A stretch of DNA of 56,218 bases from Acidobacteriota bacterium (GTDB taxonomy: Bacteria > Acidobacteriota > Terriglobia > Bryobacterales > Bryobacteraceae), in assembly GCA_016213775.1 (NCBI GenBank), contig JACQZR010000196.1:1-56218 (forward strand), given 5' to 3'. The notes below the pieces were generated by a model that was given only the letters and a program-made list of their open reading frames with translations, searched no databases and had not been told where the DNA came from. Each line of letters starts with the position of its first letter. Position 1 is the stretch's first letter. A program made the position numbers and the translations under genes. Shown here in pieces: positions 46,869-56,086 of the stretch.

Positions 46869-48911
46869 TCACCGTTTGATGCTGGATATGGGGCTCGCCA
46901 CGTTCTCCATCACCCAGAATTCCGGCGGACGCACACGAGCCGCCTGCCAGGCGATCTCCCGCGTACCATTGCGGCCGGCGACGGTCAATGTCCAGCCGCC
47001 GGTGTTGTGGATCTTTGTGGCTGATCCACCGTTCAGTGGGACATGCCAAAGTTCGTCTTCATCCCCATTGGGCGCCTCCGGTGTTGCGATGTGCTTGACC
47101 ACTTTGTGTAGCACCACGCCCTTGCCGTCCCCTGTGAAAGAGACTGCGCTGTACCCGCGAGTCCATTCCTCGCCGGAGCAGCGGAAGACGATCCGCGACT
47201 CGCCGCCGTTCACCGGGGCAACCGCGTATGCGTCACCGCCATCGGTGTGGAAGCCGTAGACAATCTGCTGCCGGTCGGGCGAGAACGCGAAATGCCGTGG
47301 TGGGCCAAGCAGTTGCGATGGAAGGGCCTTGCTGATCTGACCGCTGGCCATCTCCAGGCGGGCCAGATAGGGCTCTGCTTTTTGGCCGGCGGCCGATTCG
47401 GTCCAGCTCTTGAAATAGATGTAGCGGCCATCGGCTGAAAAAGTGGGGTTCGTCGCCAGATCGCCGCCAACGGCTTTGCCTTGGAACACGGTTTTCAGCT
47501 CACCCGTGGCAACATCGAACCGGTGAAAAGCCGGCGGTTCGTTCTCCCGCGTGCTCCCGTGAACCAGCAGTGCCGCGCCATCGGAAAACCATTGCATTGT
47601 CTGAATGCGGGAGAAGGGACTCACGCGTTCCCGCGTCTCGCCTGTATTCAGGTTTTGCGCGACGATCTTCGCCACGCCACGCCATGCCGTGTCGTAGGCG
47701 ATCCAATTGCCGTCGCGGGAATAGGTTCCGAATCGTGTGCCGTCTGCGTATTGTTTGGAAACCACCGCGGGCCCATCTGAAAAGCCCGTTCCCGCCGGGT
47801 TCAGAGTTGCGCGGAATACGTCGCTTGCGTTTCCCGACAGCATGTAGAACACCGACCCTTCGTTGCTCATCCAAATCATCCGAACGTCCAGGTCACGGTA
47901 GATCGTCTCGGCAGGGCCGGCGGCCTTGCCGGCTGACATCCTCATACGGAACAGATCGCGCGGCCCCGCTGGCTTAGCCGTGCACAACAGCCAGCCATCC
48001 TTGTGCCATCCCACCACCTTCGGATTGTTCCCGCTCACAAGTACTTCATCCGCGCCACTGTCGACGGTTAAGATGCGGAGGTTGCCGGCGGTGAACCATG
48101 CGGTATCTCCATAGACGATGTACTTTCCGTCGGGGGAGAATCGGGCTTCCATCGTGGTACCGCTCTTGAGCTGACCTCCAAGCACGCGGCGTGACCCATC
48201 GGCGACTGCGATCAGCACCAGTTTCACCTGTTCGGTGGGGGTTGGCTGCGCGGCAGTGGTCGCAAGTATATGCCTGCTGTCCGGAGACCACGCAAGGAAC
48301 TCGCCCGCCTTTCCAAGATCGCGCGGATCACCGTTGCCTGGGCGCACGACAAAGAGGGAGGCGCCACCATCCTTCCGCGCCACATAAGCGTAGATTGAGT
48401 TGTCCGGAGACGACCGGCCGGGAGTAAAGGATTCTCGCGGGGCCGGCCCAGGCATCCGAAACTCCTTGCCCGTCGCTATTTCGGTGAGTACCAACGTGCC
48501 CGCTACGATGCACCCCTCCCAACGGGCGCCGTCCGCCGGACGCAGACATCCGGGTTTGAACGGATCGACGCGGCGTATCTGTAAGCCCTTCGTTGCCGAA
48601 GCGCCAAGCCTCGCTCGTGCCTGAGCGGCCACGGATGCCTGGTCCCCATACCCCTTTACGATCTGCTCATAGATCTTGCGCGCCTCGCCCTCGCCCAGCT
48701 TCTCGTGGCACTCCGCCATCCGTAGCATCGCCTGCGCTACGACGGCACGATTTCCACTGTTCCTGGCGATGATCTTGCGGTATGCCTCGATGGCTCCCTT
48801 CAGGTCGCCCTGCACCTGTTCTTTATGGATAGCCGCCTTGAGTTCGACATCGACCGTCGTCTGTCCGAACGAAAGCATGGCGGCGAGAATTGCACAACTG
48901 AAATGTTTCAT
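46869..48911 (-). CDS. Secreted TPR plus TolB-like beta-propeller protein
   Basis: About 680 residues from ATG 48911, which follows AGG and gives a signal peptide (MKHFSCAILAAMLSFG). Residues about 20-110 hold TPR-like helices (GDLKGAIEAYRKIIARNSG, GEARKIYEQIVKGYG). Residues about 110-680 are PD40/TolB-type propeller blades with motifs such as SPDNSIYAYVARKDG, WSPDSRHILATT, FSPDGKYIVYGD, FSADGRYIYFKS and FSPDRQQIVYGF. Its periplasmic partner is unknown. Downstream of a two-component system, so it may be a regulated output or accessory sensor. Confidence 0.85.
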   Translation of the reverse strand: MKHFSCAILAAMLSFGQTTVDVELKAAIHKEQVQGDLKGAIEAYRKIIARNSGNRAVVAQAMLRMAECHEKLGEGEARKIYEQIVKGYGDQASVAAQARARLGASATKGLQIRRVDPFKPGCLRPADGARWEGCIVAGTLVLTEIATGKEFRMPGPAPRESFTPGRSSPDNSIYAYVARKDGGASLFVVRPGNGDPRDLGKAGEFLAWSPDSRHILATTAAQPTPTEQVKLVLIAVADGSRRVLGGQLKSGTTMEARFSPDGKYIVYGDTAWFTAGNLRILTVDSGADEVLVSGNNPKVVGWHKDGWLLCTAKPAGPRDLFRMRMSAGKAAGPAETIYRDLDVRMIWMSNEGSVFYMLSGNASDVFRATLNPAGTGFSDGPAVVSKQYADGTRFGTYSRDGNWIAYDTAWRGVAKIVAQNLNTGETRERVSPFSRIQTMQWFSDGAALLVHGSTRENEPPAFHRFDVATGELKTVFQGKAVGGDLATNPTFSADGRYIYFKSWTESAAGQKAEPYLARLEMASGQISKALPSQLLGPPRHFAFSPDRQQIVYGFHTDGGDAYAVAPVNGGESRIVFRCSGEEWTRGYSAVSFTGDGKGVVLHKVVKHIATPEAPNGDEDELWHVPLNGGSATKIHNTGGWTLTVAGRNGTREIAWQAARVRPPEFWVMENVASPISSIKR

Positions 48912-48970
48912 GTTCAGCCTCCCTGCATTCGAGACTACGCGGAGAAGTTCATTCCCATATCGCCAGCCTG

Positions 48971-49663
48971 TCATCGTTCGGTCACCGATTGCGTGTCAAA
49001 GCGGTAGCCGATCCCGCGAACACTGATCAGATGGCGCGGGTTCTCCGGATCGGATTCGATCTTCTTGCGCAGGTTCGTCACCTGGTTATCGACGACACGC
49101 TCGGTGATATGAGTGTCCTGCCCCCAAACAGCGTCGAGAAGACGCTGGCGTGTGTGCACCCGTCCCTGGTTGCGCAGAAAGAATTCCAGCAACCGGAATT
49201 CAAGCGGTTTCAATGGCACCGGCGTTGCGCCCGCTCTCAATTCACAACGCGCCGTGTCCAGTTCGAATTGGCCGAAGCGGAACACCGCTGCCGGGGCCTC
49301 GCTCGTGCGCCGCAACAGCGCCTTGATCCGTGCGCGGAGTTCCCGTGGGCCGTACGGCTTGGTGACATAGTCGTCGGCGCCAAGTTCCAGCCCGATCACC
49401 TTTTCCGACTCCTGCCCGCGCGCGGTCAACATCAGGATCGGCGCTTTCACTCCTTCCGACCGGAGATAGCGGCACACCTCAAAGCCATCGCGTTTTGGAA
49501 GCATGATGTCGAGCAGGTACAGGTCATAGCGGTCCGCCCCGGCGAGGCGGCAGGCCTCTTCGCCGTCCACGGCCAAATCGACCTCGTACCCTTCGCGCCG
49601 CAGATCGTCCTCCAGGGCAAGGGCGATGCTTGGTTCGTCTTCCACTACAAGAATTCGTGTCAT
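48971..49663 (-). CDS. OmpR-family response regulator
   Basis: 230 residues. The receiver domain has the acidic pair in VVEDEPS, the phosphoacceptor Asp52 in YLLDIMLPKRDG, the conserved Thr/Ala in MLTARG and Lys in YVTKPYGPRELRARI. The C-terminal winged helix (LTPLEFRLLEFFLRN-like PLKPLEFRLLEFFL, VDNQVTNLRKKIE, RGIGYRF) is OmpR/PhoB type. It overlaps the sensor kinase gene by 4 bases. The kinase encoded there is its likely partner, and the RND pump or the TolB-like gene are likely targets. Confidence 0.95.
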   Translation of the reverse strand: MTRILVVEDEPSIALALEDDLRREGYEVDLAVDGEEACRLAGADRYDLYLLDIMLPKRDGFEVCRYLRSEGVKAPILMLTARGQESEKVIGLELGADDYVTKPYGPRELRARIKALLRRTSEAPAAVFRFGQFELDTARCELRAGATPVPLKPLEFRLLEFFLRNQGRVHTRQRLLDAVWGQDTHITERVVDNQVTNLRKKIESDPENPRHLISVRGIGYRFDTQSVTER

Positions 49664-51492
49664 TGGCGCCTCCTTTCCGCGGGCAGTAGTATCGTGAAGC
49701 GGCTGCCTGCGCCCGGTTGGCTCTCCAGCACAATCCGGCCGTGATGCGCCTTAACAATGGCCTGCGTCATCGCCAGGCCGATGCCCGTGCCCTTGGGCTG
49801 CTCCGAGCCCGTACTTGATCCGCGCACGAACTTCTGGAAGATCTTCTTTCGATCCTCCGGCGCGATGCCGCAGCCGTTGTCCTGAACGCTCATCGCCACC
49901 CATCCATCCTTCGAGGAAACGTCCAACGCGATCCGTGTGCCGGAGGGCGAGTATTTCGCCGCGTTATCCAGAAGATTCCATATGGCGCGGCGGATCGCTT
50001 CTGGATCTGCTGTGAAAGCGATCCCCTCCTGCTCGCCGTGGAAACGGATTTCGTGGCCTGCCGCGGATGGCTGGGTTTCGAATTCGTCCACAATACTCCT
50101 CACAAAACCGGACGCCTCCAGCAATTCCGGTTTGTACCGGTAGTGGCCTGCTTCCAGGCGGCCGAAATCCAACAGGTTTTCTACCATATCGCGGAGCCGC
50201 CGTGTTTCGCGAGCCAGGGCTTTGTAGTAAAGCCCACGGCGTTCGGACGGAGGGTCACCCGATTCCAGCAGATCCGTGAGGTGAATCAGCGCAGTAATCG
50301 GGCTGCGAAACTCGTGCGATACCGCGGCGACAAATTCCGATTGCATCTGGGCTACATCCAATTCGCGTCGTACGAACCGGTAAGCCAGATAGCAGGTGGC
50401 CAGGAGCACCAGTCCGAGGACGAAGGCAGCCGCAATCAACAGGTCTTGGCGTGATGACGTCGACGTGGGGACAGCCACCGCGATCGTCCACGGAAGGCCG
50501 GTCTCCGCAGGCCGCTTCGTGAGCGTCGGATTCGCGAGCACGCCGTGGCCACCCAGGACGTGGCCATCGTCCTGCAGTTGCCATAGGAGACTCGCGTTGT
50601 CCAGCGTCCGTTCCATACGTGGCAGCAGCGCGTCGAAACTGAGGATCCGTGCCGAACCGCGAAGGCCGTTTCGCGACCAGTCGCTCACAAAGCGCTTCTC
50701 TGATCCTTGACTCTTGACGGTAATCAGCGCCGGCCCCACTGGACCGTCGTCGGCCTTTTTCCAGGCGACTTCGGCTGCCCGTGCCCAATTCATGATCTCC
50801 TCTGCGATCGGGATTGCCTGAGCGAAGAATTCGAAGGTCGCGCGATCGATGGGAATAGTGCCCGATTCGAGAAGCGCCCGCAGTTTGTCTCGCTCACTCG
50901 CCGCTGTGGCAGGGAAGTCGCGGTCGAGCAACACCATGCGCTCGCGGCGACCCACAAGCTCGGCGGGTGCCCCCGCGACAGCCACGCCTTGCAGAGCGCT
51001 TAACTGCTGATACGTCGCGAGGGCATCCGCGGTACGGCGTAGTGTCCTCTGGCAGCGCGCGATCCGCAGCAGCGCTCCCGCCCGCACCGCCCGGTCGGGA
51101 CTGCCAAGCAGTTCGCGGTAGGTGGCCATCGCCCTTTCGGTCTGCCTTCCGGCGAATTCCAGTTGCTCGCCGGCGGAGTAGATTCGGGGCTCCGATTCCG
51201 CCTGATGTTGGAGAGCAGGTAACCAGAGCAGTGGCACACCCGCCGATCGTCGCACACCCAATTCGTTCCACTCGAGAGATAAGCTCGACCGCTCATCCGA
51301 CGAAGCTTGGGCGAGCGCGCGTTGGCTTGCACTTATTACCAGGACCGCGGCATTCTCAAGCCGCTCGCGCAGCCGCTCTCTCTCAAGCGCCTGCTCTTGT
51401 TGCAGCAGCCGCCAGGCGGCCAGCGCGAGAAGACCTAACACAAGCACTCCGCTCGCCGCCAGGGCGAGCGGCCAACGAGCTGTCCGGCGCAT
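49660..51492 (-). CDS. Membrane sensor histidine kinase with periplasmic TPR-like domain
   Basis: 610 residues. Membrane helix 1 (about 8-29) and helix 2 (about 351-374) enclose a large periplasmic region of some 320 residues. Within it, residues about 110-190 (AMATYRELLGSPDRAVRAGALLRI, TADALATYQQLSAL) look TPR-like. The HisKA site is His393 in FVAAVSHEFRSPIT. The ATP-binding domain shows the N-box NLLDNAAKYS, VQDNGCGIAPED (G1) and GTGIGLAM (G2). It should autophosphorylate and pass phosphate to the adjacent response regulator. The signal is unknown. Confidence 0.94.
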   Translation of the reverse strand: MRRTARWPLALAASGVLVLGLLALAAWRLLQQEQALERERLRERLENAAVLVISASQRALAQASSDERSSLSLEWNELGVRRSAGVPLLWLPALQHQAESEPRIYSAGEQLEFAGRQTERAMATYRELLGSPDRAVRAGALLRIARCQRTLRRTADALATYQQLSALQGVAVAGAPAELVGRRERMVLLDRDFPATAASERDKLRALLESGTIPIDRATFEFFAQAIPIAEEIMNWARAAEVAWKKADDGPVGPALITVKSQGSEKRFVSDWSRNGLRGSARILSFDALLPRMERTLDNASLLWQLQDDGHVLGGHGVLANPTLTKRPAETGLPWTIAVAVPTSTSSRQDLLIAAAFVLGLVLLATCYLAYRFVRRELDVAQMQSEFVAAVSHEFRSPITALIHLTDLLESGDPPSERRGLYYKALARETRRLRDMVENLLDFGRLEAGHYRYKPELLEASGFVRSIVDEFETQPSAAGHEIRFHGEQEGIAFTADPEAIRRAIWNLLDNAAKYSPSGTRIALDVSSKDGWVAMSVQDNGCGIAPEDRKKIFQKFVRGSSTGSEQPKGTGIGLAMTQAIVKAHHGRIVLESQPGAGSRFTILLPAERRRQ

Positions 51493-51576
51493 ACTTCAAT
51501 CTTCCTCCGGCGGTGTCAGCGCACGATCAGAGAATTGTCACCGGTGTGTCACCCCAGGCGAGGGTCTGCGTCTCGT

Positions 51577-54500
51577 CTAGTCCCCCGAAGGCATCGGGGC
51601 AGGCGTGGGTGCGTGACGGCGCCGGCTTAACAACCATGCCCGAGTCTGCTCCACAATCGAATACCCCACCGGAACCACCACCAGTGACAACAGCAGGCAA
51701 AGCGACTGTCCGCCGATGATCGTGATCGCAATGGCCGACCGTTGCGATGCGCCGGCACCGATGCCAATAGCCGTCGGGATGAGGCCGGCGATGATGGAGA
51801 ACGTCGTCATCAGAATCGGACGCAACCGCACCCGGTTCGCTTCGAGAATGGCATCGCGCAAGTCGCGCCCGTCGGCGAGCAGCCGGTTCATGTAGTCGAT
51901 CTGAAGAATGCCGTTCTTCTTCACAATGCCCAACAGCAGCAGCACGCCGAGCGCGCTAAAGAGGTTGAGCGATCGGCCCGTCGCGATGAGCGAAAGCAGC
52001 GCGAAGGGAATCGAAAGCGGCAGCGTCAGCAGAATGATGAACGGATGGACCAGGCTTTCAAACTGCGCTGCCAGCACCATATACATAAAGATAGATGCGA
52101 GGCCGATGGCCAGGATCATGTTCTTGGTGGTCTCTTCCAGTACCTTCACCTGACCCGAGAATCGCGTCGTGTAACCCGTAGGCAAACCCACGCGCGCAAT
52201 GGCGGCGCGGGCGGCATCGGCGCCTTCTCCAAGCGAGTGCCCCTGCGCGATGTTTGCATAGAGGCCCACGGAGTATTGACGGTCCTGGCGGTCGATGCGG
52301 CTCGGTCCGAGGCCGCGGTCCAACTTGGCGATAGAATCCAGGCGGATGAGCCCTTGCTTGGCCGAGGGGATCAGCAGGCGGCTGAGCACCGCCGGATCGT
52401 CGCGCTGCCCGGGCGCGAGCCGGATGGTCACCTTGTATTGCTCCGAGCCTTCCTTGAACGTCGAGATTTCGTCTTCTCCCGACATCAGCAGCCGGACGGC
52501 TGAGGCAATGTCGGATACGCGCACGCCGAGGTCGCTCGCCAACTGGCGGTCGATGTTCACCTGATACTCGGGGTTGTTCAGGTTCAGGTTCACGCGCAGG
52601 TCGGTGAGCGAAGGCTCCTTCATTAGTTCGAGGTTCACGCGCTTGGCCAGGTCCACGAGCACCCGCATATCGGGACCGAGCAGCATCGCGCGGATTGGCG
52701 AGAACGTGTCGCGCCCGCCGAGCACATTCGGGAACGACACCCGCGGGCGGGCGAACATGTAGGGTTTGAAGGCGTCGCGCACTTTCTGTCCCATATCTCC
52801 GATTGGCGCGCGCTCGTCTTGCGGATGAAGCAGGATAGTCATGCTGGCCATCGTCACCCGGTCGACGAACGAGGAGGAAGACGGCACTACCGCCCGCACG
52901 CCCGGGATCTTCTCGATTGCGTCGGCCACCTGGATCATCGTCCGTTCCGTAAGCTGCAGTGACGAGCCTTCCGGCAGTTCGCTGAACACCGACAACTCCG
53001 ATTGGTCTTCCTGCGGCATCCAGTCGCGGCCGATGTGCTGATTGAGATAGAACGTGGAGGCAAACGTGGCGGTGCAAATGATGAGGATCACAGCTTTGTG
53101 ATCAAGCGACCACGCGAGAATCGCCATGTAGGCGCGTTCCAGCCACCCCGATTCATGATGGTGCCCCGTGTGGCCATCCTTCTTGCGCTTCAACATGCGC
53201 GCGCTCAAAGTTGGCGTCAGCGTGAACGCCACAATCATCGACATAATAATCGCCACTGACATCGTCCATCCAAACTGATTCAGGAACTTCTTCGCGTAGC
53301 CCTGCATGAACGCCACTGGCACAAAAACAATTACCAGTGAAAATGTAGTGGCCATCACCGCCATCGAAATCTCCTTCGTGGCGACAACGGCGGCCTGAAT
53401 CGGCTCCACCGCTTTTTCCTGGATGTAGCGAAAGATGTTTTCCAAAACAATTATGGCGTCGTCGATGACAATCCCCACGGCGAGCGTGAGTCCCAGCAGT
53501 GTCATCGAATTCAGCGTGAAGCCCATCCATTTGAGCAGCGTGAAGGTGGCGACAACAGAAGTGGGGATCGCCAGCGCGCTGATGAACACCGTACGCCAGT
53601 CGCGAATGAACACGAAGACGATGAGCGAAGCGAGAAGGCTACCCAGGATCAGGTGTTCTTCCAGTGCCGAAACAGAATTGCGGATGTACGTTGCGGTCTC
53701 TTTGACGATGGTGATGTCAACGCCGCTCGGCAGCGCGGGCTTGGTGTTGGCAATCCTGGCGAGGATGTCGTCTACCACGTTTACCGTGTTGGCGCCGATC
53801 TGCCGCCGGACCTCCATCAACACTGCCGGTTTTCCCTTGAAGTAGGCGAACGTGCGCCTCTCCGCCATGCCGTCCTCGGCAATGCCGACGTCGCGCACAC
53901 GCACCGGCGCCCCACCGACGTTCTTAATAATGATGTTGCCGAACTCGTCCACATGCTCCACGCGGCCCAGTGTTCGCACGCCCATCTCGGAGGACCCGCG
54001 GCTGATGCGCCCGCCCGGCGCCTCCACGTTCTCCGTGCGAATCGCCCGCTCCACGTCCTGCGCGCTCAGGTTGTACGCGTTCAGTTTGTTGATGTCGAGA
54101 AAGATGTTGATCTGCCGGTTGCGCCCACCGGACACATCAACGCCGCCGACGCCGTCGACGGTCTCCAGTGCCCGGCGGATGGTCTTGTCGGCGATCTCCG
54201 TCAACTCCCGCTGCGAGCGTTGACCGCTGATGGCGAGTGTGATGATCGGATCGCTGTCGGGGTCGGACTTTGTCACCGACGGAGGCATCACGTTTGGCGG
54301 CAGCTTGCGCATCGCCGCGCTCACCTTCTCGCGCACATCCTCCGCGGCCTCGCCAATGTCCTTGTCGAGAACGAACGTCACCATGATGCGCGCGCTGCCC
54401 TCAAACACGTAGGCGCGCATTTCGTCGATACCGCTGATGGCGGAAATGGTCTCTTCGAGGGGGATTACCACCTGCCCCGCCATCTCTTCGGGGCTTGCGC

Positions 54501-54657
54501 CGGGGAGCCTAACGGAAACGCTGACCGTCGCCGGGTCAGTGCGAGGGAAGAGGTCGAGACCAAGATCGACAAAGCTGAAAATGCCGAGCGTCACCAGGAA
54601 GGCGATCAACATGAAGGCGAACACGGGACGCTTGACGCAGGTTTCGGAAAGAATCAT
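51577..54657 (-). CDS. RND-family efflux permease (AcrB/MdtB-like, HAE1)
   Basis: 1026 residues, standard for HAE1-type RND pumps. It begins MILSETCVKRPVFAFMLIAFL, and the periplasmic porter domain follows (GASPEEMAGQVVIPLEETIS). TM4 has the proton-relay LGLTLAVGIVIDDAIIVLENI with its two Asp. The second half repeats the fold (ILLLTLPLSIPFALL, LLLGIVKKNGILQIDYMNRL). It exports small hydrophobic compounds with proton import, in complex with an adaptor and outer-membrane channel. No adaptor or TolC gene is present in the window, so those must be encoded elsewhere. 84 bases upstream of the sensor kinase. Confidence 0.95.
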   Translation of the reverse strand: MILSETCVKRPVFAFMLIAFLVTLGIFSFVDLGLDLFPRTDPATVSVSVRLPGASPEEMAGQVVIPLEETISAISGIDEMRAYVFEGSARIMVTFVLDKDIGEAAEDVREKVSAAMRKLPPNVMPPSVTKSDPDSDPIITLAISGQRSQRELTEIADKTIRRALETVDGVGGVDVSGGRNRQINIFLDINKLNAYNLSAQDVERAIRTENVEAPGGRISRGSSEMGVRTLGRVEHVDEFGNIIIKNVGGAPVRVRDVGIAEDGMAERRTFAYFKGKPAVLMEVRRQIGANTVNVVDDILARIANTKPALPSGVDITIVKETATYIRNSVSALEEHLILGSLLASLIVFVFIRDWRTVFISALAIPTSVVATFTLLKWMGFTLNSMTLLGLTLAVGIVIDDAIIVLENIFRYIQEKAVEPIQAAVVATKEISMAVMATTFSLVIVFVPVAFMQGYAKKFLNQFGWTMSVAIIMSMIVAFTLTPTLSARMLKRKKDGHTGHHHESGWLERAYMAILAWSLDHKAVILIICTATFASTFYLNQHIGRDWMPQEDQSELSVFSELPEGSSLQLTERTMIQVADAIEKIPGVRAVVPSSSSFVDRVTMASMTILLHPQDERAPIGDMGQKVRDAFKPYMFARPRVSFPNVLGGRDTFSPIRAMLLGPDMRVLVDLAKRVNLELMKEPSLTDLRVNLNLNNPEYQVNIDRQLASDLGVRVSDIASAVRLLMSGEDEISTFKEGSEQYKVTIRLAPGQRDDPAVLSRLLIPSAKQGLIRLDSIAKLDRGLGPSRIDRQDRQYSVGLYANIAQGHSLGEGADAARAAIARVGLPTGYTTRFSGQVKVLEETTKNMILAIGLASIFMYMVLAAQFESLVHPFIILLTLPLSIPFALLSLIATGRSLNLFSALGVLLLLGIVKKNGILQIDYMNRLLADGRDLRDAILEANRVRLRPILMTTFSIIAGLIPTAIGIGAGASQRSAIAITIIGGQSLCLLLSLVVVPVGYSIVEQTRAWLLSRRRHAPTPAPMPSGD

Positions 54658-54722
54658 GAATGCTGAGCCTTCAAGACAGCATTATACCGCTTGGCCCTGG
54701 GCTACCATGAGATTTCATACCT

Positions 54723-55643
54723 ATGTCCAAGACTGCTTTCCTATTCCCTGGCCAGGGCTCGCAATTCGCGGGCATGGGCAAATCGCTCGCCGATGTTTAT
54801 CCCGTTGCGATGCGCGTGTTTGAAGAGGCGGATGATGCTTTGGGTGAATCGTTGTCAAGGCTCTGCTGGGAGGGTCCTGATGAAGATTTGAAAAAGACGG
54901 AGAACACGCAGCCCGCGATTCTCACCGTGTCCGTGGCCGCATTCCGCGTGCTTACGGAAAAGGGCGTCGCGGCCGATTACGTCGCCGGCCACAGTTTGGG
55001 CGAGTATTCGGCACTTGTGGCCGCCGGCGCGCTGCCGTTCGCCGAAGCGGTCAGGATCGTGCGCAATCGCGGACGCTACATGCAGGAGGCTGTGCCGCAG
55101 GGAGTCGGCGCGATGTCGGCGATTCTGCGTCTGCCCGGAGGCAAGCTCGATGAGATTCTCGCTGCGGCTGCCCAAGGGGAAGTGGTGAGTGCGGCCAACC
55201 TCAACTCGCCCGACCAGATCGTGATCGCCGGACATGCCGCCGCCGTCGCGCGTGCCGGCGAATTGGCCAAAGCCGCCGGGGCCAAACGTGTTGTCCCGCT
55301 GCCGGTGAGCGCGCCGTTCCATTGCGCTCTGATGCAGCCCGCACAGCAGCGGCTCGCCGCCGATCTTGATGCCGCTTCGTTCACTGATCTTGCGGTGCCC
55401 CTGGTCAACAACTGGCAGGCGCGCGAGATCCGGTCCGCCGCCGATGCCCGGCAGGGTCTGTTCGAACAGGTGCCGAATCCTGTGCGCTGGGTGGAGACTG
55501 TCCGTTACCTCGCCGCGCGGGGCGTCACGCGGGCGATCGAAGTGGGGCCGGGCGCTGTGCTGAGCGGCCTGGTGCGCAGCATCGAGCCGGGCATCGAATG
55601 CAGGAAGTTCGGCGAGGCCGCCGACCGGGAGAAGCTGGGGTAG
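54723..55643 (+). CDS. fabD: Malonyl-CoA:ACP transacylase
   Basis: 306 residues. FabD loads malonyl groups onto acyl carrier protein for fatty acid synthesis. It shows the N-terminal FLFPGQGSQFAGMG, the nucleophile Ser91 in VAGHSLGEYSALVAAG, the arginine that binds the malonyl carboxylate in RNRGRYMQEA, NLNSPDQIVIAG and the catalytic His in VSAPFHCALM. All catalytic positions are kept. Cytosolic. It stands alone here without fabH, fabG or acpP on its downstream side. The start is the first ATG, divergent from the RND pump. Confidence 0.95.
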   Translation: MSKTAFLFPGQGSQFAGMGKSLADVYPVAMRVFEEADDALGESLSRLCWEGPDEDLKKTENTQPAILTVSVAAFRVLTEKGVAADYVAGHSLGEYSALVAAGALPFAEAVRIVRNRGRYMQEAVPQGVGAMSAILRLPGGKLDEILAAAAQGEVVSAANLNSPDQIVIAGHAAAVARAGELAKAAGAKRVVPLPVSAPFHCALMQPAQQRLAADLDAASFTDLAVPLVNNWQAREIRSAADARQGLFEQVPNPVRWVETVRYLAARGVTRAIEVGPGAVLSGLVRSIEPGIECRKFGEAADREKLG

Positions 55644-55871
55644 AGTGGCATGGACGGCCCCTTTCGTCGCGGGCGCATTAAGGGCCGTTAACAGGCGCAT
55701 GCTCCATTTGTTCGTAGGGCAGGCATACCTCGCCCAGGGGGGCGGTGTGCATTGGGGCGGATTATCGAGTATTCGGGCCTGCGTGGATTGATTTTTCTCG
55801 TTTTGCCACTTAAACTGGCATTTGTGGATGGCAGACCGAAAACGGTGCTTATCCTTACACTTATATCATGA

Positions 55872-56057
55872 ATGCCCCCCCCCGGCTCTTCGACAGATCC
55901 ACGAGTACAGACTATCCTGACGATCGTTGAAACCGAGCCGGACGCGGACCTTTCAGTCTCGGCCCTCGCGAAAAGGGTTCATCTTTCGCCCTCAAGGCTA
56001 ACGAGGCTCCGCCTCAGACCGACGAGATGTATTGGTTGCTCGCAAGGTATTCCATGA
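55872..56057 (+). pseudogene. AraC-type regulator fragment
   Basis: 61 codons. Residues about 9-46 (DPRVQTILTIVE, DLSVSALAKRVHLSPSRLTR) are the first helix-turn-helix of an AraC/XylS DNA-binding domain. The match stops abruptly near base 56003; the expected second half (LF-K helix and the second HTH) is missing and an unrelated tail runs to a stop. Upstream, 55644-55871 (228 bases) shows nothing I can identify apart from this fragment's lead. A run of nine C bases lies just after the start codon. It is a truncated remnant, not a working regulator. Confidence 0.6.
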
Positions 56058-56086
56058 CTGGAAGGCTTGGCGGGCTTTGCGAGATA

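Noticed and set aside
55872-55883. The C-run as proof of a sequencing error that breaks the AraC gene
   Set aside because: The HTH match ends near 56003, well after the C-run, so correcting the run alone would not restore a full regulator.
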